A stretch of DNA of 64,000 nt from Lamellibrachia satsuma (Eukaryota; Annelida; Polychaeta; Sabellida; Siboglinidae), in NCBI GenBank assembly GCA_033239005.1, contig BSQZ01000105.1, forward strand, positions 408,501 to 472,500, in the 5' to 3' direction. Each line of letters begins with the position of its first letter. Within the stretch, counting starts at the first letter, position 1. Of the stretch, positions 24,101 through 37,071 are shown piece by piece. Under the pieces are notes generated by a model. The model was not told the DNA's origin. It did no database searches and worked only from the letters and a program-made list of their open reading frames with translations. The position numbers were made by a program, and so were the translations under genes.

Positions 24101-25216
24101 CCATTAAGATATCTGTCAATTGTATTCTTAAGCATATTCACATTGTTACCATTCGCACAATCATTTGACAGTTTGTTCCAATAATTTATTGTCCTCTGTG
24201 AAAATCAGTACTTTTCCATATCCTACCTACACTGTTCCCTAACTAATGCCTCTTTGTGCCCTCTGGTTCTGCTGCCTTCTTTTAGTTTGAAGAGCATATG
24301 TCTATCAATATCTGCATAACCATTCAATATTTTAAAAACTGCTATTTGGTCTCCTCTTAATCTCCTGGTCTCTGACCACAGTCAGCGGCTTTCTTAACTA
24401 AGGTCTCTGTGTTCTAGAATCAGCTGAGTTACTCTTCATTGTATTCTTTCTAGCTTATCTATGTCTTTCTTGTGATATGGCCTCTATGTTTGTATACAAT
24501 ATGCCAAATGAGCCCTAACTATTGCTTTGTAAAGGGATACAATTAGCTGTTGCTCCTTATATGTTATATCTCTTCTAATTAACCTTCGACTTTGACTACC
24601 CTTTGAAGCAGCAAACCCACATTGCTCTGAAACTTTCATGTCAGCAGTAAATGTTACTCCCAATTTTGATATTTCTTGCAGGTAAAAACCATTATGCAGT
24701 GCTAAAATTAGCCAGTTTGTCAAGAAATGTTTTTCTTTCTCGTCATGGTTTGGGATATGACAGCCGGGTCTTTATTATAATCCAGTCTGACAGTGGAGGT
24801 AATTCAGTGGAAATATTTTGTTCTAATTTTTAAATGTTATGAAATCATCGTTTCAGGTACCCAGATGAGATAGAGTTCCACCTGCACAGTGTGAAGCCCC
24901 CAGTGCGCAAAAGGAAGGGTAAAGGTGAACTACAATATGACCCAGCATGGAGGAGCTACAATCTGCCTCCTCTTCAGCCAATGCCTCCAGTCTGTCCAAA
25001 ACCACAGGTATGTCAAACCGAAATCACCATAATTAATGTGTAATCACACAAATATGATTTGTCTATGTGGTATATAAATTCATTGATGGGTTGAATAGCA
25101 GTAATAAAATAAATAAATAAAATAGCTAATAATATATGGAATGAGCGCTAGTTAACCAATCTGCATAAAGTAGATAACAAAAGATGCATGTAAATAAACA
25201 AAACACACACACATAC

Positions 25217-25308
<92 letters not shown>

Positions 25309-28178
25309 TGTATTGTAACATTATTTTAATTTATCTATATATATTAATTTGCCATGAAAAGTTTATTTGTATCAAAACACGTGTTTGAAAACATACAGAA
25401 AATCCATTTGATTATGATCCAGTTTCAACCTGTGAGTTTTAATGTTAGTAACGTTTATAGGGACCATTCCGCGATCCGGCAGAAGTACAGAAACAACGCT
25501 ACAGGCCTTTCAACCCATCACTGCGAGTTGAGACTGACTTCTACTCGCTGGAGAAGGCGCGCACAAAGATGAAAGAAGAAGAAGTGGTCTCCCGACTCTT
25601 CGATGACATGTAAGATTAAAACTGCCTCCACAATTAAATTTTTAACTTGTCATATTTTAGAATCATTTCATAAAAAATCAAACCACTACGACTTGCTAGA
25701 CTGTTTGTGCAAATTTGTCACTGAGTTTTGGTGATATCATCAGACAAACCATTAAGTTTTGTTGATATAATCAGACAAACCGTTAAGTTTTTTATTTGGT
25801 GAAAAAGTGGCAAAAATAGCCAGTGTCTATATACTACAGAGGTGCCAAGTCTCCTGCTTTTGGAAGGAGATCTTCTATTTGGCCAATTTAATAACATCTC
25901 CTGCTTCTTAGGACATGGTGGAGCTTGTTACATGATATAAAAAACCGTTTGCTCCATAGAAAAAAATTGATTAAAAAACATTGGTCGACAGAATTTTTTT
26001 CTGTTATTGTATTAACAGTGATAAAAAGCAAATGTTCTGGATTTTTTTTTACTTTGTCCCTTGAAAATGTTTTTGGGGGTTGACACGTACGATAACTGTT
26101 TCAGCTTGCAGCCCTTCACACACAAGGTCTCGTACTATGAGCGGCTTATGCACACTGACTCAAAGTATGGACATATTCCCTATGGCCGGGAGTACTTCCG
26201 AGAGGAGTTCCCACACCGATTTCTCTCGACAGAGGTGAGGACTGTTATTGTGGGATTTTCACTCTGCAGAAACAATGGGTGAAATTATGTTTTCGTTAAT
26301 TCTCTTGTTTGATAAATTGATGTTTCTTTCTTAGGAAATAAAAACTTTGTTGACAATATTATACATTTGGCTGTTTATAGATGAAGGAAAAGTATTTTAG
26401 TTTCATAGTTTTTGTAACTGGGGATATATAAATAAAAAAAAATTAGGTTTTATGTTTGATTAAATCTGAGCTTTTTGTGTGAGAACTCATAGGAGGTTAT
26501 AAATTACCCATGATGCCTCTGGTGGATGATGTAAAAATAATTTGTTGACAAATGTTTTTGCGGAACAATTGTTTATATATAAGAACTCATGCCTTATTCT
26601 AGTAAAAGTACTAAAACTAGAATCAAAAAAGTTACTGCTGCTTAACAAAAATGACAATGCTAGCATAGATCTGAAGTTAGAAAATCAGTCAGTGTGATGT
26701 TTCAATAATTACAGACATGATCAAGCACACATTGGCGTAATGATTACTATATTATGAGAACAGTCATATTCATTCATGGACAGGCAGGTTTGTTTGTATT
26801 AAGTACTTATGACATTTCCCCGTGCTGACAGTCTTCCAGACAGAAACGAGCTATTATTCAGAGAGGTAACAAACTGGATAATACAAATGGATGTCATCAC
26901 ATACTAGAACACCACAAACATGCACTGGTTATTTTTAGTAAGCACATGCAAATACTGAATTGAACACCATCATAAGATATATTTTAAATATTTGTGAAGG
27001 ATATGCTACTCAAGTTAATTTCTAAGTTGATACTAGTAGTTCATGCTACAGATATCACTGGCCTCTTCTATGTGTTGTTTCTTTAAAGTGAAATAAAAGT
27101 CATGGTTTTCGGCCTATGCACCTATAAGAGTTACTAAAGCATAACCATTTGTAACTGCATTTAAGAATATCATGACCAATGGTTTACTAGGAAAACCTTG
27201 TTGAACACACAGCATCTTAATTTCATGGGCCACGTCATACTGTAAGATAACCCTACGTCATAACCGTGGTATTCTGGTAATATGCACTTGCCAAATAAAA
27301 ATATATTTGTATACACCTATTCCTGTACTTGCCAATAGGATATGGCCATGCCATTTGCATACAAACTCAACTTATGTAACATGTTTTGGCCTTTGTTTAG
27401 TAAACTAATCCTATTTCTGGCAAAATAACATATTTGTTTGAGACTTTGAGTTGGTTCTGTGTATGCCGTTACCCTATAGAACTGTGCATCTTATATTGGT
27501 CGCGCTGGTTAACATGGAATCTCCCACTTTTAGAACATATTCTGCGAGAACCACTGGCGTGATATTCTTGATTTTATTTTGATTGCACGTATTTAGTTTT
27601 TATTATTTCTTAGGTGCATAGCCCCAAAATCACGACTTTGTTTTGCTTTAAAGAAAATGTGGTGGGAGAACACTTCAGTATTGACGCACATGTATGAGTT
27701 CTTGCATAATGTCTGCTTTCAAATAATGCAAATAAATTTAGACCAGGTTTATGATGCACTATGCATTTTGCATGCATGTAGCACATGTTGGATGTTGTAA
27801 TTATATGTTGTTCAAAATTAAAACTATATATAAAATCGTGAAAATCGGCCTAGTATGGTCTCTATGTATTTTCCATCTTATTGTTGCTCAGATTGAATGA
27901 TTTATCAACTGTAGAGTTGCCATTTCTCCACAATTTCCCATTGAGAAAATGGTCATCATGGACGAGGGTGAACATCTTCATGTATTATTAATATATGAAT
28001 AATCACAATTAATTTATTATGTTAAAATGTTTTTTATAGATACGTGTTCATCATGGAATTTTTGTAAACCTAATTAAGCACTTCAGTAGTCAGAACATAA
28101 AAACAGGCTCTATCTGAACAGTTTATTAAAATTAATTTGCTTTGTAATGATGTACACTGTATATGGAACCAAATTGTG

Positions 28179-28275
<97 letters not shown>

Positions 28276-28277
28276 CA

Positions 28278-28355
<78 letters not shown>

Positions 28356-28549
28356 ATTTGGTTCCATATACAGTGTACATCATTGCAAAGTAAATTAATT
28401 TAGTGATAACATCTGAAATTTACAGTGCCATCTTTGAACTAATTGAACTAAGACATTTCCTTCTTCTGTTTCAGATTTTCAAGTTAGTGGTACCACCCAT
28501 CCCCATCCTTGAGAAGCTGAACAAGACATATTCCAAAGGAGAAGTGTGA
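15862..28549 (+). CDS. SPATA17: spermatogenesis-associated protein 17 homologue (IQ-motif protein), ten coding exons
   Basis: Exons: 15862-15929, 16709-16798, 17428-17509, 17948-17998, 19224-19327, 20407-20562, 24857-25007, 25461-25609, 26105-26234 and 28475-28549 (stop TGA). All introns are GT-AG, phases match, and the sum is 1056 nt or 351 aa, against about 361 in human SPATA17. It starts MATMIKLKS as the family does. Three calmodulin-binding IQ motifs lie at about residues 36-53 (AVKIQAWYRAIRIR), 58-75 (AVEVQRQWRGYLGRK) and 97-112 (IQRMWRGYYVRK). The family signatures PGIYNSPYKA (end of exon 6), GPFRDPAEV with QRYRPFNPSLRV (exon 8) and SKYGHIPYGREYFREEFP (exon 9) follow. The family is expressed in testis and ciliated cells and implicated in flagellar structure. 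An upstream in-frame ATG at 15796 is less likely. The exon 6 donor (GTTAGT) is weak but fixed by phase and homology. Confidence 0.95.
16480..16660 (-). repeat. dispersed CT-rich repeat in SPATA17 intron 1 (also at 32190)
   Basis: Shares ordered blocks with 32215-32345: tctccacca, then ccactcccctccca, gccaaat and catctcagtctcg. Read on the minus strand it contains RLRWMDCVKRDRFGNIGRG, like a degraded mobile-element protein tail. Family not identified. Confidence 0.55.
17085..17150 (-). repeat. SINE 3' fragment in SPATA17 intron 2
   Basis: On the minus strand it matches the 3' part of the tRNA-derived SINE seen at 36516 and 55564 (tgaacaagtctgccaaaggg then gaagcgtaaagcgtttt). Diverged and truncated. 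Confidence 0.5.
18061..18114. repeat. (TA)n microsatellite in SPATA17 intron 4
   Basis: About 26 TA units, starting after cataatata. Confidence 0.97.
18861..19014. mobile_element. 154-bp MITE (hAT-like ends) in SPATA17 intron 4
   Basis: The left end CAGTGGCGTATTCAGG and the reverse complement of the right end CAGTGGCATATCTAGG form a 16-bp terminal inverted repeat with three mismatches. The flanks TGGTCCAC and CTGTCCAA could be a decayed 8-bp target duplication. CAGTGGCG ends are common in hAT-derived MITEs. There is no coding capacity. Confidence 0.65.
19328..20406. other. SPATA17 intron 5
   Basis: AT-rich intron with short poly(T) and ATT runs near 20080-20220. No element recognised. Confidence 0.7.
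20775..23225. repeat. 56-bp minisatellite, about 43 copies, in SPATA17 intron 6
   Basis: Unit: tctcctcgctcattctctg, then ta(t/c)gtgtcctgtcctgtcc, then atgctctctctgttgatc. The period is 56 bp (for example 21203, 21259, 21818, 21874 and 21930 are equivalent positions). One copy near 21625 is shortened by 2 bp. Copies at both ends carry 'cctcactc', the central ones 'cctcgctc'; 'gtacgtg' and 'gttcatc' variants are clustered. It starts about 210 bp after exon 6. The CT-rich strand is open in all frames, giving spurious repeat ORFs. Confidence 0.97.
23820..23955 (+). repeat. degenerate (GACA)n stretch
   Basis: Repeated gagacagac/gacagacag motifs in SPATA17 intron 6, simple-sequence in nature. Confidence 0.75.
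24050..24740 (-). pseudogene. antisense CR1-like LINE reverse-transcriptase fragment in SPATA17 intron 6
   Basis: On the minus strand 24484-24723 encodes TADMKVSEQCGFAASKG, RRDITYKEQQLIVSLYKAI and AHLAYCIQT, matching the better copy at 48571-49620 (SADMKVSEQCGIAASKA, LIIPLYKAIVRPHLEYCIQ). Downstream, in broken frames, follow RPYHKKDID, RRLRGDQIAVFK and SQRTINYWNKLSNDC. It is 5'-truncated and carries stops. It lies opposite to SPATA17 transcription. Confidence 0.8.
25217..25305. repeat. (TA)n microsatellite in SPATA17 intron 7
   Basis: About 43 TA units after an acacacacac lead-in. Confidence 0.97.
25848..25935 (+). mobile_element. truncated MITE end in SPATA17 intron 8
   Basis: cagaggtgccaagt, then ctcctgcttt and ggaaggag, aligns with the left end of the MITE at 51680-51966. 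The right end is missing. Confidence 0.5.
26235..28128. other. SPATA17 intron 9, no element recognised
   Basis: AT-rich intronic sequence up to the inverted repeat at 28129. No ORF or repeat stood out. Confidence 0.6.
28129..28401. repeat. 47-bp inverted repeat enclosing (TA)n and (CA)n, SPATA17 intron 9
   Basis: The left arm 28129-28175 and right arm 28355-28401 are reverse complements with two mismatches in 47. Both contain tgtacactgtatatggaacc in opposite orientations. The loop is (TA)n at about 28180-28245 followed by (CA)n to 28350 with a short TA interruption. The right arm ends 73 bp before the last exon. Confidence 0.92.
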
Positions 28550-28925
28550 CACCATGTGAACTTTGACCTTCGAAGTGACATCTGGTAGCAGCCAGGAGAA
28601 TTAGAATGTTGGCGAATGCAGTTCAGCCGTAATGGATACATTATACCGACATTAAAGAAATTCAGTGACTACGTTAAGGTGCAGAAAAGTAGTCAAGATG
28701 TGTGACAAAATAATAGTTGATTCACGATGGATGATATAATAATATATACATTATTGTCCTATGGGCGGCAAGTTTTAATGTACATATTCATGTACAAACT
28801 GGATACTAGAAACATCTAAGAGGTGCACCAGACATTGAGTAAGTTGTTGTTTGTATATATTGTGTGTTTTGCAGAGAATGTTTTTACTGTTATCAATAAT
28901 AAAGCTTGGGCTTGGCAAACTCGGT
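28550..28925 (+). promoter_or_regulatory. SPATA17 3' UTR with poly(A) signal at 28898-28903
   Basis: AT-rich sequence after the TGA at 28547-28549. The best AATAAA hexamer is at 28898-28903, followed by a G/T-rich stretch (cttgggcttggc), giving a 3' UTR of roughly 370 nt. Inferred from motif only. Confidence 0.65.
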
Positions 28926-30515
<1,590 letters not shown>

Positions 30516-30516
30516 T

Positions 30517-30823
30517 AGCAGCGGATCCAGGGGGTCGGAGGGGTTTCAAGACCCACTCCCACGCCATGGAGGGGGGTCTTAGACCCCCTCCACCCTGTGT
30601 CGGTGGCAAATATTATGGTAGAGGAACACGTATATAGACCTACATCGGAACTAGTTTCAATGTAAAGACTGACGTATTAGCAGCCGGCTAATATTAAACT
30701 TTATATAGGTAGAACGACACATGTGTCGCCCCCCCCCCACCGGTTCGTTAGTAGAATGACACATGACTACGACTAACTGAGACCCCCCTGCGCCGCCAGC
30801 AAGCCTAGATACGCCCCTGAATA
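30517..30823. mobile_element. decayed MITE-like unit
   Basis: The left end GCAGCGGATCCAGGGGG and the reverse complement of the right end CAGGGGCGTATCTAGG share a CAG-GGCG-AT-C-AGG pattern like hAT-type MITE ends. The left half includes a small inverted repeat (agacccactccc / ggggtctt). Boundaries are approximate. Confidence 0.35.
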
Positions 30824-31606
30824 TTTGACTTGCCATCAACAAATGGCACGCAGTGTTCTATCGCTCCTCGCTCATGGCCCGACCTCAAGGGTGGCCAGTT
30901 ACCGCAGAGAGCGCTGTGTCTAGTGGGGCCTAAAATTCCTCAGTCCAGTTATATTTTGTGGTTATCTGCAATATTTTTTCCGTAACATATTGTCAGTGGC
31001 CTGACCGCGCTGGCCTATCGAGATAAGCCCGTGCACGTATAATTATTTCGCTTATTGGATAAATTAATGCGCTTACGAAGTGTGCAATTATCATCCCGTT
31101 TGGTAGTTCATGTTCGTTACCCGTGTATAATTAGAATATTTCAATTAAATTAATCTCGCCTATAAAATAACCGGTACGATGTCACTGAAATGGAATATGA
31201 AAACGTGTGATGGACATATTGAAATTGTTGCGTCGTTGTTACACTATGTTAGATGCATCGGTTGTGGTATGATAGGCCTAATCTTCTCTGTGTGCTAAAT
31301 TGTGAGATAATTCATTATTCACTGGCCACAACACCGCGTCGGTGCATACACTGCATGCAGCAGTCTCCGGAAGAACGCAATTCAACTGGAATTCGTTGGT
31401 GATGATATTGAACGTACGCTAAAAATTGTGACCCGCCGTGAATCCAATACGCATGCTTACGTCGAGCCTTTTAGGTAGGCCCTATAACTAATATGGTGGC
31501 ATTAGTAACATATTTCTCGTTGCGTGAGACGTACGGTGAGCCGACTGGACAGGCGCACAGAGCCATCGTGAGAGATGAAGATGATGATCCGTAGGTCCGA
31601 TGGACG
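30824..31606. other. unassigned, moderately CpG-rich
   Basis: No convincing ORF or repeat. Confidence 0.35.
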
Positions 31607-31850
31607 TAAAACTAGCCTGCGTGCACGGGGTCACCTAAAACTAACCTGCGTGCACGGGGTCACCTAAAACTAGCCTGCGTGCACGGGGTCACCTAAAACT
31701 AGCCTGCGTGCATGGGGTCACCTAAAACTAGCCTGCGTGCACGGGGCCACCTAAAACTAGCCTGCGTGCACGAGGTGACCTAAAACTAGCCTGCGTGCAC
31801 GGGGTCACCTAAAACTAGCCTGCGTGCACGAGGTCACCTAAACCTAGCCT
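31607..31850 (+). repeat. 29-bp tandem repeat, 8-9 copies
   Basis: Unit cctaaaactagcctgcgtg plus cacggggtca; minor variants (cacgaggt, catggggt, actaacc). Confidence 0.95.
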
Positions 31851-31897
31851 TTGAATTGTCTAGCCTACTTTTGCATACTTCGTCCAACAATTAATGG

Positions 31898-32072
31898 GTG
31901 AACGTGAAGACAACTGGGCCCGTCAGCGAGTAGTGAACGTGAAGACAACTGGCCCCGTCAGCGAGTAGTGAACGTGAAGACAACTGGCCCCGTCAGCGAG
32001 TAGTGAACGTGAAGACAACTGACCCCGTCAGCGAGTAGTGAACGTGAAGACAACTGGCCCCGTCAGCGAGTA
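31898..32072 (+). repeat. 35-bp tandem repeat, five copies
   Basis: Unit gtgaacgtgaagacaactgg then ccccgtcagcgagta; copies begin at 31898, 31933, 31968, 32003 and 32038. Confidence 0.95.
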
Positions 32073-32189
32073 GCGCCTCCCTCCTTTGATACCACAAATA
32101 TAGGTAAATGAAAAAGGAGTAGGAGCGTGAATGTTGTTGCTCTCCTCGTTATCCCTGCAGTCCTGGGTGAGGCTGACACCGACACCGGC

Positions 32190-32480
32190 CGTCGACTTTT
32201 TCACCTTCTTCTTTGTCACTGCCGTCTCCACCAACCGTTTCCACCCCACCCCCACCCCCCATCCCCGCCCCATTCTCTACTCCCCTCCCACTCCCGCCAA
32301 ATTTCTCGCTCTTCACGCAGTCCTCTCATCTCAGTCTCGATCTTCCTCTTCTCCCTCCACCCTCCACTCTAAGCGCTTCCGCTCTCTTCGTCAACCGTTC
32401 CCTTCCATTATTTCCACGTGTCCAGCACACTTTAGTTGGCTCCTCGCCAGCCTTTTCGTGAAACTTACTCTCATGATGCA
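32190..32480 (-). repeat. dispersed CT-rich repeat (second copy of 16480 family)
   Basis: Shares ordered blocks with 16480-16600 including tctccacca, actcccctcccact and catctcagtctcg. ORFs across it on either strand are low-complexity. Confidence 0.5.
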
Positions 32481-32897
32481 ACTTAGAACCTTTTACTTTG
32501 AAAACTGCAGTTTCGTTGTGTGCTAACAAAACACCCGCTACTTAGGTTAAGCACGCTATTTTATGGATCTCAGATGGGGAAGTAACCAATTGAACTGAGA
32601 CAACATTAAAAAAATCGGCGATGGCGGTTAATAGAAAATTAGTCACTATTAAATAATAATGTCAGCTCGGACCACTGGGATATATTGCTGGAAAACATAA
32701 ATAGTGTCTGGCAATATCAGAATCGCAGTATTTTGTTTTCGCACCGAGCAGCCATCGCTAGTAGAATACAAGATGGCGGCGCGCAGTGTAAACTGGGTAA
32801 TTCGTACTGCTTACACAGATATTGTGACGTCGTCAATTACGCGCTATTCCGAGGCATCGCTACGAGAACTCATAGTATATGTCCACAGATAATAACA

Positions 32898-33132
32898 AAA
32901 AGAAGAAGAAGAAGAAGAAGAAGAAGAAGAAGAAAAAGAAGTAGAAGAAGAGGTAGAAGAAGAAGTAGAAGAAGTAGAAGAAGAAGGAGAAGACGTAGAA
33001 ATAGAAGAAGAAAAAGAAATAAAAGAAGAAGAAGTAGAAGAAGAAGAATTAGAAGAAGAACAAAAAGAAGTAGAAGAAGAAGAGGTAGAAGAAGAAGAAG
33101 TAGAAGAAGAAGAAGTAGAAGAAGAAGTATAT
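32898..33132 (+). repeat. (GAA)n-rich purine tract with GTA interruptions
   Basis: About 235 bp of gaagaa/gtagaa/aaa units with no C. It explains an Arg/Lys-only ORF on plus and a Ser-rich one on minus. Confidence 0.96.
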
Positions 33133-33370
33133 AGGTAGAAGAAGAGCAGGAGCATGCCGATTGATTGTTGATTAGAATGCTTGATAGGAAGGGTAAGGTG
33201 AGGCAAGGAGCCCCTTAAGGGAAAATCCTATGCTGGAAAGAATCATGTCGGTAGGTATGTGCTATGTACGATCTAGTTCGTTATATTAGGTACATTCCGT
33301 GTGTTGAAATTGTTGACGTATCTAATGTCTGAAATAAGTCATAGCCATTTTAGCGGAGGTTCCTATGGTG

Positions 33371-33430
33371 GGGTAAGAAGCCCACCCACGGGGCAAGAAG
33401 CCCACCCACGGGGCAAGAAGCCCCCTCTGG
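33371..33430 (+). repeat. 20-bp repeat gggcaagaagcccacccacg, three copies
   Basis: Three consecutive copies, the last diverging (gccccctctggg). The motif is similar to the GGGCAAGACGG blocks at 13926-14350. Confidence 0.85.
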
Positions 33431-33654
33431 GCGTTTGCAATATTATACTTTCTTTATTTGATGATATTGTTTCCATATATCGCCCACAACCGATACATTT
33501 ATGCCACTACTGTAATCACAGTTGCCTGTTGTATGCAATAAGTTCTTTGGTCTCAGTTTCCCGTGGCTATTGTACATACTCTGGTATTCCTACATTGGTT
33601 AGGACGATTGGTATACGGGGTATTTCGAAAAATAAAGGCGTTACTTTTCATTCG

Positions 33655-33770
33655 TGGGGTCGTAGATTAATCCCTGAAAGTTTGGCACCCGAGGTGCAAG
33701 CCGTCTAGGAGGAAAACGTGAACACAACCATGCACATACAAACATACAAATATACAAACATACGCAGATA
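33655..33770 (+). repeat. dispersed repeat 3' end with tandem tail (second copy of 5230 family)
   Basis: The block tggggtcgtagattaatccc, then tttggcacccgaggtgcaag and ccgtctaggagg, aligns with 5238-5310. It is followed by acatacaaacatacaaatat, a tail of the kind left by retroposition. Confidence 0.65.
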
Positions 33771-34026
33771 GTTAGATGCATGCATTTAGATCAAGTGTGC
33801 TTTCATTTCAGGGCAACTTACGTTATATTAGTTAACTTTAATCTATGAATAACACATGTTAGTGAATGGCATGCATTATGGAACAATTGAAATGGTGTAT
33901 GTTAAATTAAGAATATGCATTTGGTTGTATTCCAACTTGAAAACGGTATAATGTTGGCAGATGTCTAAAACGAGTTTAGAGGGGGTCAGTTAGATAAATG
34001 CTCAAGGATGGTATACTGGCAACGTA
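33771..34026. other. unassigned AT-rich sequence
   Basis: Nothing recognised. Confidence 0.35.
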
Positions 34027-34228
34027 ATGAGTGCCCCTTCCCCCGAGTCCAACACAGTCGACTTCCGAGACCAGATGACACCGCTTGTTGTCGCTGATCA
34101 TCATCAGACTGACACGCGACCGCGTCTACCACCCGTTGGTCGGCGGACTCCAACATCAATGCCGCAAACGCTGATGACACTTGCTAGCGTTGTCCACATA
34201 TTGTTGTTTGTTTTCTTGCTGGACATCG
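34027..34228 (+). CDS. candidate first coding exon with a hydrophobic segment
   Basis: The ATG at 34027 opens a GC-rich, CpG-containing frame of 67 codons ending one base before a possible donor (GACATCG then GTAACT). The N-terminal half is polar and proline-rich (MSAPSPESNTVDFRD). It then runs into LASVVHILLFVFLLDIG, which could be a signal anchor or membrane segment. Without splicing, a stop follows two codons later. I recognise no family and found no partner exon, so this is a weak call. Confidence 0.3.
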
Positions 34229-36230
34229 GTAACTGATGCAATCACGACTGTCCTCTGTCCACGGTGTGCAGAGGCGGCGCTGTGACAATCGCACACGCGG
34301 GCAAATTAGCGCCCTCCGAACAGACGGGCGTCGAGAGTGACACCGCGATTGTTGTCAGTCGTCACAAACATAATTCAATTAAATCTCATCGGCGAAGGCG
34401 CGCACACCTGCTTTAGTCGTGTTTGCTCAGGTAAATTGTAACAAATTCAGGTATTTCTTATGCACATCCAGAAAACTGCGCGTGATTTTGTAGTTGCTAT
34501 ATCCGTATAGCGCTTGCAGTCAGATTTGAAAATACGCTGACGTTCTTTGTTTGAAAATAAAGGTTAAGATGAAACGCTCCCAAACAACAGACCACGAGCC
34601 GAAGAAGCTGTATGCAATTACTTTGTATGATAAATTGCAATGTACTCCAAAACGATGCACATTAAAATGCATGTCAGGAACCAAACGGAAATAACTCACA
34701 CAGCATCTTGTATCTGTCAATCAACCGTTTCTCGTTGGCCCGTTGCTGCTTGTCAAAGTCGTAGTCTTGTATACGCTGATGTTCTCATCATATTTAATAG
34801 CAGTGCTGCCGACCCATTAATACACATTCCTTAAGTGTTGACTAACACTAGCTACACAGTAAATGTGCGAACGCGGAAAATATTTTGTTTACATAAGCTA
34901 CACAATTGTCAGAATAATTATATCATAATAATGCGTCATGCCTATGATGTCTAGTTAATGCTGCTGTAGTTGGCATGCCTGGTGGAAGTTTCGTTACTAA
35001 ACGTGTTTACAATTCTCGACATGTCGAGTCAAACCCGTTGCTCCAAACTACAGAAGAACAACCTTTAGGCCTAAGCGAAGTTTCGGTTTCAACGAATGCG
35101 AAGGGTCGGTTTCAACGATGTAATTATTGCACTTCTTTCCGACTCCCCTTCTTTATTGGCGATGTGTCAGTAAAGGGTCCTGTGCTCAGTTCTCTAATTA
35201 GTTGAAAAACCTAATAAGCTAAATGGCGTATATGTGTCATGTGTGAAATGCCTATGTTTTAGTAGCATCATGTTATGTTTTAGTAGCATCATGTTATGCT
35301 ACCGTTCAACCTTTCTTCTTCAGTATTCCCAACCACTGACGTATCTAGAGGATCTCGCAAAGGGGAGGTCGGGGGAGGGGGGGGCAAGCTTATGTTCACC
35401 CGTTAGTTTGCCATGTAGTTTACGCTACAGTTCATAGACCATTCAAAGAAAATTCAAGTAAATTGGGGAACACGGACCAGTAAATATGCCACTATTCACA
35501 ACAGAATGCTCTATTTACTTCCATATACCATCTTTAGACATCGTGTATCGTCCACGTTTGATGTTTTATCATACGGAAGAGCTGATGTCGTAAAGTTCAT
35601 CGCTCAAGCCAGCGATAGACACGCATGAGATGAAGTCGGTCTGGCTCATGTCAACGTCCGTCAAGCTGTGGTGTATAATTGCTCGGGCTTCACCCGGCAA
35701 TAAGTTCCACGATGTGCACTGTTTCGGCTGTTCTCCTTCCTTTCGTCGCCACCGAACACCACGACCGATGCGTCAATATCGGATTACGTCGACTTTTAAT
35801 CGACGAACTGACGAAGTTGCATCTAAATTAACTGTCATACAACGAATTCCCAATCCGCTTCGCCACCCGGGCTAATATCCCGCAATAATACGGCTTGCTT
35901 TCAGCGCCCGCATCCATCATTTATAGACACAATGACGCCAGTCGACAAGCATCTCGACGCGTCGCTCTCTAACGCCGATGCAGTCCCATTAAAATCTGCG
36001 GCGCAGGTGGCGCGGCAAAGGTACGAAATCCCGTTCATTTTCCCGTGTCCTAATCCCACTGAGCTGGCGCGCGCCATTAACGCTGTCATCAAAAGACGCG
36101 CGACCGATTTACGTCCGAATCAAAACAAGGCCGGGTGGCCGATGCGTCAGAGGAGGTCTGAAGAGGGTCTCTGCGTCCGGGAGGGATCTCCCCAGACGGT
36201 CGTCCGCCTCTTGTCACGTCTGTAGTCACA
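34229..36230. promoter_or_regulatory. CpG-rich islands with ATTA motifs, possible regulatory DNA
   Basis: Patches at about 34250-34420, 35630-35880 and 35930-36230 are richer in CpG and GC than their surroundings. They hold many homeodomain-like AATTA/ATTAA cores beside GCGC blocks (for example ggcgcgcgccattaacgctg at about 36065). A 97-codon frame at 35932-36225 is open but has no recognisable domain or splice context. Regulatory function is inferred from composition only. Confidence 0.3.
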
Positions 36231-36515
36231 GGTTCGCTTTTAGCCAGATCAGTAACTCACTATCTGCTCGGCAATTAGCATAGTTCCCCGATTGTCCGTT
36301 TGGAGTGCGTATTGCATCATTATTAGTTTTTCCAGTACATAATGTAGCCGGTAGGCCGTGCTGTTAGAGCACTGTGTTGCGCTTGTCTTGTGGAGCTGAA
36401 AGAATTCGAACTGTCGTCAGGAGAGACGGAATTATTGCATCTTCCAGATGAATAATTCTATGCAAACGTAAAAATCACAAATAAAAAGATATATTTCACA
36501 ATACGCTAATATAAT

Positions 36516-37071
<556 letters not shown>

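Noticed and set aside
32685..33134. 149-aa Arg-rich protein, and a Ser-rich one opposite
   Set aside because: Made by the GAA-rich purine tract.
35932..36225. 97-aa plus-strand ORF
   Set aside because: Same reasoning: CpG-rich island, no recognisable domain, stop without splice context.
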